Assembly: GCF_039544005.1 (NCBI RefSeq)
Contig: NZ_BAABKV010000001.1
Location: forward strand, 1,922,001-1,986,000
Direction: 5' to 3'
DNA: 64,000 nt
DNA from: Kitasatospora paranensis
Lineage (GTDB): Bacteria; Actinomycetota; Actinomycetes; Streptomycetales; Streptomycetaceae
The stretch's first letter is position 1. Each line of letters begins with the position of its first letter. This document shows positions 25,363 through 34,550 of this stretch, one piece after another. The notes below the pieces were generated by a model. That model did not search any database. It was not told where the DNA came from and was given only the letters and a program-made list of their open reading frames with translations. A program made the position numbers and the translations under genes.

Positions 25363-26499
25363 GTGACGTTCCTGGTGTGGGTGTCGGGGTTGTCCCTGGT
25401 GGTGTGGGTCTGGCTGACCGCGTGCCACGGCATGTTCTGGCGGACCGACCAACGGCTGCCGGCCCGGGCCGAGCCCGCCCGCTGGCCCTCCGTGGCGGTG
25501 GTGGTGCCCGCCCGCGACGAGGCCGGGGTACTGTCGGCCTCGCTGCCCGGCCTGCTCGCCCAGAAGTACCCCGGGCAGGCCCGCGTGATCCTGGTGGACG
25601 ACCACAGCAGCGACGGGACGGGCGCGCTCGCCGAACGGCTCGGTGCCCAGGGCGGGCTCCCCCTGACGGTGGCCGTCCCTCCCCCGCTGCCCGCCGGCTG
25701 GACGGGCAAGCTCTGGGCGCTGCGGCACGGCGTCGAGCTCGCCGGGGACGTCGACCACCTGCTGCTCACCGACGCCGACATCGCGCACGGCCCCACCTCG
25801 CTGGCCGACCTGGTCGCCGCGGCCGAGACCGACGGCCTCGACCTGGTCTCGCAGATGGCGCGGCTGCGGGTGGCCACCGGCTGGGAGCGGCTGATCGTCC
25901 CCGCGTTCGTCTACTTCTTCGCCCAGCTGTACCCCTTCCGGCGGAGCAACCGTCCGGGCGCCCGGACCGCCGCCGCGGCGGGCGGCTGCTCGTTGGTGCG
26001 GCGGACGGCGCTGGAGCGGGCCGGCGGGGTCGCCGCGATCCGCGGGGCCGTGATCGACGACGTGTCGCTGGCCCGGGCGGTCAAACGGACCGGCGGCGCG
26101 ACCTGGCTGGGGCTGGCCGACCAGGTGGACAGCGTGCGGCCGTACCCGCACCTGGGCGAGCTGTGGCGGATGGTGTCGCGCAGTGCGTACGCCCAGCTGC
26201 GCCACTCGCCGCTGCTGCTGGCGGGGACGGTCCTCGGGCTCGGGCTCGTCTACCTGGTGCCGCCGGTGGCGGTGGCGGCCGGGGCAGCGGCCGGACGGCC
26301 GGCGCTCTGGGGCACGGGGGCGGCGGCGTGGGCGCTGATGGCGGGGACGTTCGTACCGATGCTGCGCTACTACCGGCAGCCGGCCGCGGCGGCGGTGCTG
26401 CTGCCGTTCACCGCGGGCCTCTACCTGCTGATGACGGTCGACTCGGCGGTCCAGCACTGGCGCGGCCGCGGCGCCGCCTGGAAGGGCCGGACGTACTGA
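25363..26499 (+). CDS. HpnB-like membrane glycosyltransferase (GT2)
   Basis: A 378-residue GT2 enzyme. After an N-terminal membrane helix comes VAVVVPARDEAGVL, the ILVDDHSSDGTG nucleotide motif, LTDADIAH (the metal-binding DxD) and IDDVSLARAVK, with three or four membrane helices at the C-terminus. The order and length match hopene-associated glycosyltransferase HpnB. No other hopanoid gene is in the window, so a hopanoid substrate is plausible but not shown. GTG 25363 follows GCCGGA. Confidence 0.8.
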   Translation: MTFLVWVSGLSLVVWVWLTACHGMFWRTDQRLPARAEPARWPSVAVVVPARDEAGVLSASLPGLLAQKYPGQARVILVDDHSSDGTGALAERLGAQGGLPLTVAVPPPLPAGWTGKLWALRHGVELAGDVDHLLLTDADIAHGPTSLADLVAAAETDGLDLVSQMARLRVATGWERLIVPAFVYFFAQLYPFRRSNRPGARTAAAAGGCSLVRRTALERAGGVAAIRGAVIDDVSLARAVKRTGGATWLGLADQVDSVRPYPHLGELWRMVSRSAYAQLRHSPLLLAGTVLGLGLVYLVPPVAVAAGAAAGRPALWGTGAAAWALMAGTFVPMLRYYRQPAAAAVLLPFTAGLYLLMTVDSAVQHWRGRGAAWKGRTY

Positions 26500-26530
26500 G
26501 GGGCCGGCCCGGGAAGGCCGGGCGGCGCCG

Positions 26531-26741
26531 GGAACCGGGCGGGCGGGAGGGGCAGGGCAGCTGCCCTTCCGCCGCGCGCAGTTCCCCGCGCCCCTCGTGG
26601 TGAGCCCGCCACCGGGCGCGCCAGTACCGAAGCCCGGGAGGGCCGAGCGGAGCGGGGGAACCGGGCGGGCGGGAGAGGCAGGGCAGCTGCCCTTCCGCCG
26701 CGCGCAGTTCCCCGCGCCCCTCGTGGTGAGCCCGCCACCGG
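26531..26741. repeat. Two 85-bp direct repeats
   Basis: Copies at 26531-26615 and 26657-26741 differ at one base (GGGAGG versus GGGAGA). Each contains the perfect palindrome AGGGCAGCTGCCCT and the segment CGCGCAGTTCCCCGCGCCCC. That last segment is a very common intergenic element of streptomycete genomes. They follow the HpnB-like gene directly and may include its terminator. Confidence 0.85.
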
Positions 26742-26756
26742 AAGCTCCCGCCCCAA

Positions 26757-26932
26757 GCGACGACCGTCGGCGCCGGGTTCGAGTGCCCGGAGGCGAGCGG
26801 GCGACTCCCGCCCCGAGCCGAAGGGCGCGCCGGTGCCGAAAGCGAGGAGCGACAAGCGACCGACGAAGGAGGGAGTGCCGGAGCGACGAACGTCGGCGCC
26901 GGGTTCGAGCGCCCGGAGGCGAGCGGGCGACT
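26757..26932. repeat. Two 50-bp direct repeats
   Basis: Copies at 26757-26806 and 26883-26932 share the core GGCGCCGGGTTCGAG and differ at two positions. The second copy overlaps the stop codon of the flavodoxin-like gene by two bases. With the 85-bp pair they fill most of the 431-bp gap 26500-26930, where I see no gene. Confidence 0.8.
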
Positions 26933-27506
26933 ACACAGCGAAGCGGCGGGCCTGTTCGGCGACGCGGCGGCCGAGGTGCTCGGCGGTGGAGAGGTCGGAC
27001 TTGTGCATGGCGTCGGCGCCCTGGTCGCCGTTGGACTGGGCGGCGGCGCCGAGCCAGAAGCCGAGGCGGTTGAGGTCGTACTCGGAGGCGGTGGACTTGT
27101 TCCAGCCGGGCAGCAGGCCGAGGTTGACCCAGGTCATGCTGTGCTGGGCGGCGAAGAGCGAGAGGGACTGCAGGCTGTGCAGCTTGTCGCCGCTCTTGGC
27201 ACCGGAGTTGACGAAGCCCGCGGCGAGCTTGTCCTTCCACTCCTGCTTCATCCAGCGACCGCTGGTCTTCTCGACGAAGGTGCGGAACCCGGCGGAGACG
27301 TCGCCGAGGTAGGTCGGGGAGCCGAAGATGATGGCGTCGGCGGCGTCCAGGACGGCCCACTGCTCGTCGGTGATCTCGTCGACCGCGATCAGGTGGACGG
27401 TGGTGCCGGCGACCTCCTCGGCGCCCTGGCGGACGGCCTCGGCCTGACGGGCGGTGTGGCCGTATCCGCTGTGGTAGGCGACGGCAACGGTGGTCTCGCG
27501 TGACAT
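26931..27506 (-). CDS. Flavodoxin-like NAD(P)H:quinone oxidoreductase (WrbA-like)
   Basis: A 191-residue flavodoxin-fold protein. VAVAYHSGYGHTARQAEAV is the FMN phosphate-binding loop; FGSPTYLGDVSAGF is the second flavin-contact loop and is typical of NADPH-dependent FMN reductases and WrbA. It probably performs two-electron reduction of quinones in the cytoplasm. ATG 27506. It is flanked downstream by the repeat cluster and upstream, in the same direction, by the glycosyltransferase at 27657. Confidence 0.88.
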   Translation of the reverse strand: MSRETTVAVAYHSGYGHTARQAEAVRQGAEEVAGTTVHLIAVDEITDEQWAVLDAADAIIFGSPTYLGDVSAGFRTFVEKTSGRWMKQEWKDKLAAGFVNSGAKSGDKLHSLQSLSLFAAQHSMTWVNLGLLPGWNKSTASEYDLNRLGFWLGAAAQSNGDQGADAMHKSDLSTAEHLGRRVAEQARRFAV

Positions 27507-27656
27507 GGCGTCAGATCCCTCTGCTGGTAAGGCGACTGAAGTCGACACCGGCGTGATCCGTACCCGCACCGGCCCGACCCTGCGATGCTCGCAGCACCCC
27601 GGAGCAGGCCACAACGGCAGATCAGAGACTCCGATGGGTCGGGCCCGCGGGTCCGT

Positions 27657-28856
27657 TCAGCGTCCGAGCAGCCGCAGGGCGGCCGGCTTGGTGAACTCGT
27701 AGCGCACCATCTGCTCCAGGTCGCGCAGCCAGCCCGCCGGCCCGGGCGGGGCGGCCAGCACCTCGCGGTAGATCCGCTCGAAGGCGGAGGCGACGCCGTC
27801 GAGCGAGAAGCGCCCGACGATCCATTCCCTTCCCCAGTGCCCGAGTTCGGCGCGCTGGTCGGGATCGTCGAGGAGTTCGCGGATCTGGGCGGCCAGTCGC
27901 TGCGGGTCGCGCTCGCCGTCGCCGAAGCCGTACATGCAGCGGGAGGCGTGCGGTTCGACCAGCGGGCCGGGCCGGTGGATCGCGGTGTAGCCGGCCGCGC
28001 CGTGGACGATCACGGGCTTGCCGAAGGCGAGGCCGCGCAGGGCGGAGCCGCCCATGCCGAGGACGAGGTCGGCGGCCTGGTAGGCGGGCCGCGGGTCGGC
28101 GGACTGGCCGGGGACGAGGATCGCGTCGCGGCCGAGCGCCCGGTTGGCGTCGGCGGCGCGGACCCGCAGCCGGTCGAGGCTCGGGCCGGCGCCGACGATC
28201 ACCAGCCGGATCCGCGGGTCGGCGAGCCGTCGGACGGCGTCGACGGTGAGCTCGGCGCCCGCGTCCTTTTCCAGGTCGGGCACCAGCCGGGTGACGATGG
28301 CGAGCAGCAACTCGTCGTCCGCTATGCCGTGTTCGCGGCGGAAGGCGGTGCCGTCGACCACTCCGGGAGCGTCCGTGCCGGTGTTGACGGGCGGCTCGAT
28401 CAGGCGGACGTCGCGGTGGCCGAAGGCGCGGCCGTCGCCCATCAGGGCGCCGAGGCCGAGGACGAGGGGCTGGTGCCGGGGCAGGCCGCGCAGCATCCGG
28501 ATGCCGTAGAAGGTGGTGACGACGGGGATCCGGCCGAGCCGGCCGGGCCCGAAGTAGGCGTTGCGGGCGGCGCGGACCTCCCAGGCGTGCACGAGGTCGC
28601 TGCCGTGGTCGGCGGCGACCCTGTCGAGCCTGCGCCGGACCTCGCGGTGCGGGGTGTCCGGGCCGCCGGCCACCACGACCTGGAGGCCGTGGCGGGCGGC
28701 GACGTCGACCAGCGGCGCCGTGCCGGCGATCCCCTGCGCGAAGAGCACCGGGTCGTGTCCGCGTTCGCGCAGGGTGCGGGCGATGTCGACCGCGTTGAGC
28801 TGGGCACCGCCGAGGGCGAGGTTGTTCAGGTGCACCAGCACACGCACGGGTCTCAT
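27657..28856 (-). CDS. Glycosyltransferase family 4-like
   Basis: A 399-residue GT-B fold protein. The N-terminal VLVHLNNLALGGAQLNAVD is the acceptor-side glycine loop. The donor side has LLLAIVTRLVPDLEKDAG and ADLVLGMGGSALRGLAFGKPV, where the usual EG..E motif is replaced by GGSALRGLAFG. That loss of the first catalytic Glu is unusual and may mean a changed mechanism or specificity. It lies four bases after the ABC-transporter ATPase stop and belongs to the permease-ATPase-GT operon. Confidence 0.85.
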   Translation of the reverse strand: MRPVRVLVHLNNLALGGAQLNAVDIARTLRERGHDPVLFAQGIAGTAPLVDVAARHGLQVVVAGGPDTPHREVRRRLDRVAADHGSDLVHAWEVRAARNAYFGPGRLGRIPVVTTFYGIRMLRGLPRHQPLVLGLGALMGDGRAFGHRDVRLIEPPVNTGTDAPGVVDGTAFRREHGIADDELLLAIVTRLVPDLEKDAGAELTVDAVRRLADPRIRLVIVGAGPSLDRLRVRAADANRALGRDAILVPGQSADPRPAYQAADLVLGMGGSALRGLAFGKPVIVHGAAGYTAIHRPGPLVEPHASRCMYGFGDGERDPQRLAAQIRELLDDPDQRAELGHWGREWIVGRFSLDGVASAFERIYREVLAAPPGPAGWLRDLEQMVRYEFTKPAALRLLGR

Positions 28857-28860
28857 CCGG

Positions 28861-30054
28861 TCATTCCTCCCACTGGTGCGGTACGAACACGGGCGCGGCC
28901 AGCACCACGGCGCGCGGCGGGGTGTCGAGCATCGGGCCGAACACGTCGAACTGGCCGACGGAGTGCCAGCTCATCAGCGTGCCGCCGTCCGTCCTGCCGA
29001 TCGAGTACACGCCGGCCCACAGGGTGTACCGGCCGCGCGGCAGCGGCAGCCGCGGGATCACGCAGACCGCCTCGTGGTCCTCGCCGTTGAGCCGGACCTC
29101 GTGGCTGATCTGGAAGATCGGGCTGGAGGTGCCCTCACTGACGCCGAGGTGCAGGGTGGCGTCGCCCCGGTAGTCGCCGCCGAGGGTGAGCTCGACGGTC
29201 ATCGGCTCGTCGGTGGTGAGGCTGTCGCGGTCCTCGCCGCGGATCGCGTGCTTGAGCAGTTGGAGCGGCTCACCGGTGCGGGCGCCGCCCTCGGACTGCG
29301 CCTCGATGGAGTCGCGGTAGCCGGCGAGGGCGTCCTTGATCCCGGCGTCCACCCGGACGGTGCCCTGCTCCAGCCAGATGCCGCGGCGGCAGATCGACTC
29401 GACGGCGGGCAGGTCGTGGGAGACGAAGACGATGGTGGTGCCCTGCTCGGCGACCTCGCGCATCCGGTCGAGGCAGCGCTGCTGGAAGACGGCGTCGCCG
29501 ACTGCGAGGACCTCGTCGACCAGCAGGACGTGCGGCTCCAGATAGGCGGCGACCGCGAAGCCGAGCCGCATCTGCATGCCGGAGGAGTAGAACTTCACCT
29601 GCCGGTCGATGGCGCCGCCGAGCCGCGCGAACTCGACGATGTCGTCGAAGCGGGAGGCCACCTCGCGGCGCTTGAGCCCGAGCAGCGCGCCGAACAGGTA
29701 GACGTTCTCCCGGCCGGTGAGGTCCGGGTGGATGCCGGCCCGGATCTCGATCAGGGCGCCGATCCGGCCCCGCACGTCGATGATCCCGCCGTACGGGTAC
29801 ATCACCCGGGTCAGCATCTTCAGCAGGGTGGACTTGCCGGAGCCGTTGGAGCCGATCAGGCCGACGGCCTCGCCGGGCTCGATGTGCAGGTTGATGTCGC
29901 GCAGCGCCCAGCGCCAGTCCTCGCCGCGGCCGCCGCGCAGCCTGCGGGCCATCGACTCGACCTTGTCGCGCAGCAGCATCCGCTGCTGGTCGGCCTTGAA
30001 GCGCTTCCAGACGTGCTCGGTGCGGATCGTCCCCAGGTCCAGGTCAGGCGACAT
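28861..30054 (-). CDS. ABC exporter ATPase for polysaccharide (Wzt/TagH-like)
   Basis: A 397-residue ATPase. Walker A GSNGSGKST (about residue 70), signature YSSGMQMRL (about 157), Walker B VLLVDEVLAVGD and the H-loop FVSHD mark a polysaccharide-export ATPase. Residues 260-397 form a beta-rich C-terminal domain with HEVRLNGEDHEAVCVIPRLP, as in Wzt proteins that recognise the glycan's end group. Its start overlaps the permease stop by 11 bases. It exports an undecaprenyl-linked glycan across the cytoplasmic membrane. Confidence 0.92.
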   Translation of the reverse strand: MSPDLDLGTIRTEHVWKRFKADQQRMLLRDKVESMARRLRGGRGEDWRWALRDINLHIEPGEAVGLIGSNGSGKSTLLKMLTRVMYPYGGIIDVRGRIGALIEIRAGIHPDLTGRENVYLFGALLGLKRREVASRFDDIVEFARLGGAIDRQVKFYSSGMQMRLGFAVAAYLEPHVLLVDEVLAVGDAVFQQRCLDRMREVAEQGTTIVFVSHDLPAVESICRRGIWLEQGTVRVDAGIKDALAGYRDSIEAQSEGGARTGEPLQLLKHAIRGEDRDSLTTDEPMTVELTLGGDYRGDATLHLGVSEGTSSPIFQISHEVRLNGEDHEAVCVIPRLPLPRGRYTLWAGVYSIGRTDGGTLMSWHSVGQFDVFGPMLDTPPRAVVLAAPVFVPHQWEE

Positions 30055-31006
30055 CGGCGATCCCCGTTTCCAGCTTCTTGAAGAACAGGTAGCCGCCGAC
30101 CAGGAACACCAGCGAGGAGACGGCGGCGATGGCGGTGAGTCCGAGGTCGGGTGCCTGGCCGTAGAGGAGGGCGCGGCGGTAGCCCTCGATGACGGCGCCG
30201 AGCGGGTTGATCCCGCAGTAGATCTCCTGGAGCCGGACGGGGATCTTGGCCAGCGGGTAGGCGACCGGGGTGGCGAAGACGCCCATCTGGGTGATGATCG
30301 GCAGGAGGTGGCGGACGTCGCGCAGGTACACCACGGCCACCGACATGATCAGCGCCACGCCGTAGGTGAAGGCGAACTGGATCAGCAGCAGCGGCAGCGC
30401 CCACAGGAAGGTCACCGCGGGGGCCGTCCAGAACAGCAGGAACAGCAGGCCGAGCACGGCGGTGCCGATGAGCATGTCGACGGTGGCGACCAGCATGGTG
30501 GCGAGCGGGAACACCTCGCGCGGGCAGTACACCTTGTTGAGCAGGCTGAGGTTGTTGGCCAGGCTGAGGGCGCCCTGGTTCATCGTGTTGCTGAAGAACT
30601 GCCAGACGATCAGCCCGACGTAGGCGAACAGCGTGTAGGGCGCGCCGCCGGTGTCGATCTTCACGGCGCGGTGGAAGACCAGGGTGAAGATGGCGCACAG
30701 GGCGAGCGGGGTCAGCACCGCCCAGGCGAAGCCGAGCACCGCCTGCTTGTACCGGGCGCGCAGGTCGCGTTCGGCCAGCGCGCGCACCAGCTCGCGTGCG
30801 CCCCACAGTTCACGGGCGACCTGGGCCGGGCGCAGCCGGCGTTTGAAGACCAGGTCGGGCGGTGGTCCTTCGGGTACCGAGGGCCCGGTGGCCGCCCGGT
30901 TGTCGCGCTCGTCGACGACCTGCGCGCTGAATCCCCCGGGCCCCCCGCCCTCTCGTTCCGGCTGTGGAAAGGGCCGCTGTTCGACAGGGGCGGCCCAGGC
31001 GTCCAC
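30044..31006 (-). CDS. ABC exporter permease for polysaccharide (Wzm/TagG-like)
   Basis: A 320-residue ABC-2 permease. LWGARELVRALAERDLRARY is the typical cytoplasmic lead-in, followed by six membrane helices (VLGFAWAVLTPLALCAIFTL, VGLIVWQFFSNTM and so on) and the CPREVFPLATM loop. The start is uncertain. The frame is open to 31165, but that would enter the DsbA-like gene; I use GTG 31006, which lacks a strong ribosome site. The N-terminal 60 residues are Pro-rich and not conserved. It pairs with the ATPase downstream. Confidence 0.88.
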   Translation of the reverse strand: MDAWAAPVEQRPFPQPEREGGGPGGFSAQVVDERDNRAATGPSVPEGPPPDLVFKRRLRPAQVARELWGARELVRALAERDLRARYKQAVLGFAWAVLTPLALCAIFTLVFHRAVKIDTGGAPYTLFAYVGLIVWQFFSNTMNQGALSLANNLSLLNKVYCPREVFPLATMLVATVDMLIGTAVLGLLFLLFWTAPAVTFLWALPLLLIQFAFTYGVALIMSVAVVYLRDVRHLLPIITQMGVFATPVAYPLAKIPVRLQEIYCGINPLGAVIEGYRRALLYGQAPDLGLTAIAAVSSLVFLVGGYLFFKKLETGIADVA

Positions 31007-31082
31007 TCTGGCACAACGTGTGCGCGCGGGGGCTGGTTCGGTGAAGGTCGGGCTGCTCAGCGGCGGTGCCGGGGGCGGGCGT

Positions 31083-31724
31083 TCAGTGCGGGGCGACCAT
31101 CGTGTCCAGTGCGGCGGGGATCCGGTCGACGCCGCCGGCGCTGGTGGGGGTCGTCCGTTCGTCACCGACCAGGACGGTGGGCAGTTCGGTGATCCGGTTG
31201 CGCACGAGCTGTGCGGAGGCGTCGGCGGTGAGCCGGCCGACCTCGTCGGAGCGGTAGGCGGCGCGGAACGCGGTGGCGTCCAGGCCCTGGAGGAGGGCCC
31301 AGGCAGCGGCGCGGTCCTCGGTGGTGAGGTCGGTGTGCTGCTCCCGGACGGCGCGGAAGACCGCCGCCTGGAGCCGTTCGGCGACGCCGAGGCGCTCCAG
31401 GGTGTAGTAGAGGCGGGCGTGGCCGAGCTGGGTGCGCTCGTCCGGGCCGTCGGGCCAGACCGCGGGGATGCGGCGCAGCACCACGTCGTCGTGGTGCCCG
31501 GCGGCCCAGCGCTCCAGCGAGGGCTCCAGCTGGGCGCAGTGCCGGCAGCCGTACCAGAAGAACTCGACGGCCTCCCGGGGCTGGGCCGAGGCCCGCGGCC
31601 GGGGCGCGGGGTGGACGGCGTGGGCGCCCTCGCGGGGCACGTCGGGGGCGGCGGCCGCGGCCGCGCCGGGCGCGAGCCCCGCGGTGAGGACGGCCAGGGC
31701 GGTGGCGGTGCGCAGCAGTTTCAC
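31083..31724 (-). CDS. Exported thioredoxin-fold (DsbA-like) protein
   Basis: A 213-residue protein with a signal peptide (residues 1-27, rich in Ala). The redox motif CRHC is at Cys60-Cys63 within FFWYGCRHCAQLEP. The central helical part and the cis-Pro loop TELPTVLVG (about residue 185) complete the DsbA fold. It should introduce or isomerise disulfides in secreted proteins. GTG 31724. It follows the polysaccharide exporter genes on the same strand but has no evident link to them. Confidence 0.88.
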   Translation of the reverse strand: MKLLRTATALAVLTAGLAPGAAAAAAPDVPREGAHAVHPAPRPRASAQPREAVEFFWYGCRHCAQLEPSLERWAAGHHDDVVLRRIPAVWPDGPDERTQLGHARLYYTLERLGVAERLQAAVFRAVREQHTDLTTEDRAAAWALLQGLDATAFRAAYRSDEVGRLTADASAQLVRNRITELPTVLVGDERTTPTSAGGVDRIPAALDTMVAPH

Positions 31725-32001
31725 GGCCGTAGCCTGGCAGTGACGGAGTGCGACGATCCAGCCGCGGCCGGGCGGTGGGCGCGGATTCCCCCGAACGGCC
31801 GAGGGCCGCCGGGGGCGGAGGGGCCGTAGGAAGGTACGAGGTGCCCCGGCGGGCGGCACGGGGGTGTGGAGGATCGGACGGTGTCCCGGCCGCGTGCCGG
31901 CACGGACCATGGTGAGGCTGGCGTGTCCCCGGACCGTCATGCCACCGGCGGTCGATGCTCCCCTCCTTCCGCCGCGTCGAGCACCAGGAAGTCGCACGTA
32001 C

Positions 32002-33483
32002 ATGTCGCAAGCCACCTCCGCCGGGCACTCGTTGATCGAGCAGTACGGTGTCGACACGATCCCCGAGGCCGAGCGGACGAGCACCCCGAAGGACGTGCTG
32101 TCGATCCTGGTCGGTTCGAACCTGGCCTTCGGGGTGGTGGTGTTCGGCTGGCTGCCGGTCTCCTTCGGCCTCTCGTTCTGGGCCTCGACGGCGTCCCTGG
32201 TGGTGGGCACGGCGCTCGGGATCGCGCTGACCGCGCCGCTGGCGCTGATCTCGCTGCGGACGGCCACCAACCTGTCGACCAGCAGCGGCGCGCACTTCGG
32301 CGTGCGGGGCCGGCTGATCGGCTCGGTGGTGGGGCTGCTGCTGTCGCTGGGCTACACGGCGCTGGCGCTGTGGGTGGGCGGCGACGTGGTGGTCGGCGCG
32401 CTGAACCGGCTGCTGGGCCTGCCGGCCAGCGGTGCGGCGTACGTGCTGACGTACAGCGTGCTGGCGGCGCTGAGCGCGACCGCGGCGGTCTTCGGCTACC
32501 GGCTGCTGCTGCGGCTGGAGCGGATGCTGATGTGGGCGATGTCCGGTCTGCTGCTCGCGGGGCTGGTGGCGTTCGCGCCGCACTTCTCGGGGTCGGCGCA
32601 CGGCGCCTACCTGCTGGGCGGGTTCTGGCCGACCTGGCTGCTGGCGGTGGTGTCGGCCGGGCTGAGCGGGCCGATCGCGTTCATCACGCTGCTGGGCGAC
32701 TACACCCGGTACGTGTCGCCGGCCCGGCACTCCTCGCGCCGGGTGCTGTGGGCGACCTGCGGCGGGCTGTTCCTGGGGCTGCTGGTGCCGCAGGTGTTCG
32801 GCACCTTCACCGCGGTCGCGACCGGCGCCGGCGGCGACTACGTGCACGGGCTGCTGGCGGGCGCCCCGGCCTGGTTCCTGCTGCCGCTGCTGCTGAACGG
32901 CCTGCTGGGCAGTGCCGGGAACACCGGGCTGATGCTGTACTCAATGGGCCTGGACCTGGACGCGATCCTGCCGCGGGCCACCCGGCGGCAGGCCACCTAC
33001 GTGGTCGCGGCGGCGGCCACCGTGCTGGTCTTCCTGGGCCACTTCGTGTGGAGCGCCCAGGATGCGGTGACCTCGTTCGTGCTGGTGCTGACCGCGATCG
33101 GCGCGCCGTGGGCGGTGATCACCCTGATCGGCTTCCGGCGCTGCCGCGGCGACTACGACCGGGCCTCGCTCCAGGTGCTCAACCGCCGCACCCGCGGTGG
33201 GATCTACTGGTACAGCGCGGGCTGGAACCTGCCGGCGACGGCGGCGTGGGCGGCCGGCTCCGCGGTCGGCCTGGGCGCGGTGGACACCCCCGTGTACCGC
33301 GGGCCGCTGCTGGGCCTGACCGGTGGCATCGACGTCAGCTTCCTGCTGTCCGGGCTGGTCGCCGCCGTGCTGTACACGGTGCTGTCGCGCGGGCAGCGCG
33401 GCCGGGCGGGCGCCGCGGTGGCGCCTCCGGCCGCCGCCGGGCGGCGGCCGGAGGCCGTGGTTCAGTCCGCCGACGGCGCGTAG
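32002..33483 (+). CDS. NCS1-family nucleobase permease (cytosine permease-like)
   Basis: A 493-residue membrane protein with about 12 helices. The N-terminal IEQYGVDTIPEAERTSTPKD precedes helix 1 and is the signature of CodB-like NCS1 carriers. FGWLPVSFGLSF, GPIAFITLLGDYTRYVSP and the TRRQATY loop also fit. Substrates of the family are cytosine, purines or allantoin, taken up with Na+ or H+. ATG 32002 lies 12 bases after AGGAAG. The 277-bp upstream region holds no other gene. Its end overlaps the convergent SPFH gene by 22 bases. Confidence 0.9.
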   Translation: MSQATSAGHSLIEQYGVDTIPEAERTSTPKDVLSILVGSNLAFGVVVFGWLPVSFGLSFWASTASLVVGTALGIALTAPLALISLRTATNLSTSSGAHFGVRGRLIGSVVGLLLSLGYTALALWVGGDVVVGALNRLLGLPASGAAYVLTYSVLAALSATAAVFGYRLLLRLERMLMWAMSGLLLAGLVAFAPHFSGSAHGAYLLGGFWPTWLLAVVSAGLSGPIAFITLLGDYTRYVSPARHSSRRVLWATCGGLFLGLLVPQVFGTFTAVATGAGGDYVHGLLAGAPAWFLLPLLLNGLLGSAGNTGLMLYSMGLDLDAILPRATRRQATYVVAAAATVLVFLGHFVWSAQDAVTSFVLVLTAIGAPWAVITLIGFRRCRGDYDRASLQVLNRRTRGGIYWYSAGWNLPATAAWAAGSAVGLGAVDTPVYRGPLLGLTGGIDVSFLLSGLVAAVLYTVLSRGQRGRAGAAVAPPAAAGRRPEAVVQSADGA

Positions 33484-34397
33484 CCGGGCTTCACCGGGAG
33501 GCCGTCCTGCTCGGGGGCGGTGAGCTGGGCCGGGACGGCGGGCGCCGGCACGGCGGGCGCTGCGGTGGCGGGCGCGTCGACCGCGGCCGGGGCGGGCGCC
33601 GGCACGGCGGGCACCTCGGCGGCGGGGGCCGGTGCGGCCTGGGCAGCGGCCTTGGCCGCACCCGAGTCGAAGAAGCGCAGCAGCTCGACCGGGAACGGCA
33701 GCACCAGGGTGGAGTTCTTCTCCGCGGCGACCTCGACCACGGTCTGCAGCAGGCGCAGCTGGAGCGCGGCCGGGGTGGCGTCCATGACGGCGGCGGCCTC
33801 GGAGAGCTTGGCGGCGGCCTGGAACTCGCCGTCCGCGGTGATGATGCGGGCGCGGCGCTCGCGGTCGGCCTCGGCCTGACGGGCCATCGAGCGCTTCATC
33901 GAGTCGGGCAGCGCGACGTCCTTGATCTCGACCCGGTCGATGTGCACGCCCCAGCCGAGGGCCGGGCTCTCCAGCATCAGCTCCAGGCCGCGGTGCAGGT
34001 TCTCGCGGCCGGAGAGCAGGTCGTCGAGCTCGCTCTTGCCGATGATGGAGCGCAGTGAGGTCTGCGCGACCTGCGACATCGCGAAGGTGTAGTTCTGCAC
34101 GTCGACGGTGGCCCGGATGGGCTCGACCACCCGGAAGTAGACGACGGCGTCCACCCGCACCGAGACGTTGTCCCGGGTGATGCCCTCCTGGGCGGGCACC
34201 GGCATGGTGATCACCTGGACGTTGACCTTGCGCATCCGGTCGATGACCGGGATCAGCAGCGTCGGGCCGGGTTCGCGGACGCTGCCGCGGACCTTGCCGA
34301 GCCGGAAGACGACGCCCCGCTCGTACTGCTGGACGACGCGGACGCCGGTGACGAGCCAGAGCAGTCCGAGTCCGATGATGATGGCGAGAATCGCCAT
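33462..34397 (-). CDS. SPFH/band-7 membrane protein (slipin-like)
   Basis: A 311-residue protein. One N-terminal membrane helix (ILAIIIGLGLLWLVTGV) is followed by the band-7 domain (VVQQYERGVVFRLGKV, PVPAQEGITRDNVSVRVDAV, DRVEIKDVALPDSM) and a helix rich in Ala/Glu (ERRARIITADGEFQAAAKL). The C-terminal 60 residues are low-complexity Ala/Pro/Val. Slipins oligomerise in lipid microdomains and often work with NfeD-type proteins, none of which is adjacent here. ATG 34397 follows GGGAGGG. Confidence 0.9.
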   Translation of the reverse strand: MAILAIIIGLGLLWLVTGVRVVQQYERGVVFRLGKVRGSVREPGPTLLIPVIDRMRKVNVQVITMPVPAQEGITRDNVSVRVDAVVYFRVVEPIRATVDVQNYTFAMSQVAQTSLRSIIGKSELDDLLSGRENLHRGLELMLESPALGWGVHIDRVEIKDVALPDSMKRSMARQAEADRERRARIITADGEFQAAAKLSEAAAVMDATPAALQLRLLQTVVEVAAEKNSTLVLPFPVELLRFFDSGAAKAAAQAAPAPAAEVPAVPAPAPAAVDAPATAAPAVPAPAVPAQLTAPEQDGLPVKPGYAPSAD

Positions 34398-34550
34398 GCC
34401 GTACCCTCCCCGCAGCGGCGTGACCTGGCCGGGCCCGGGGTGGGCCCTGTCGCTCCGAGCGAGCCGCGCAGGACAGTATGCGCGCGCCGACGTGCGCCGC
34501 ACAGCGGGGGTGCGGTTTCCTGATCCTGCGTTGAGGTTTCCCGTCCGCGG

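Noticed and set aside
26757..26932. tRNA-like T-arm (CCGGGTTCGAG...CCCGG)
   Set aside because: Only a T-arm-like hairpin is present. There are no acceptor, D or anticodon arms, and it belongs to a 50-bp direct repeat.
26531..26932. CRISPR-like spaced repeats
   Set aside because: Only two copies each of two different long repeats, no regular spacers and no cas genes.
24472..27360. 960-codon minus-strand frame over the racemase, HpnB-like and flavodoxin genes
   Set aside because: It is a composite of antisense and out-of-frame sequence across three well-recognised genes.
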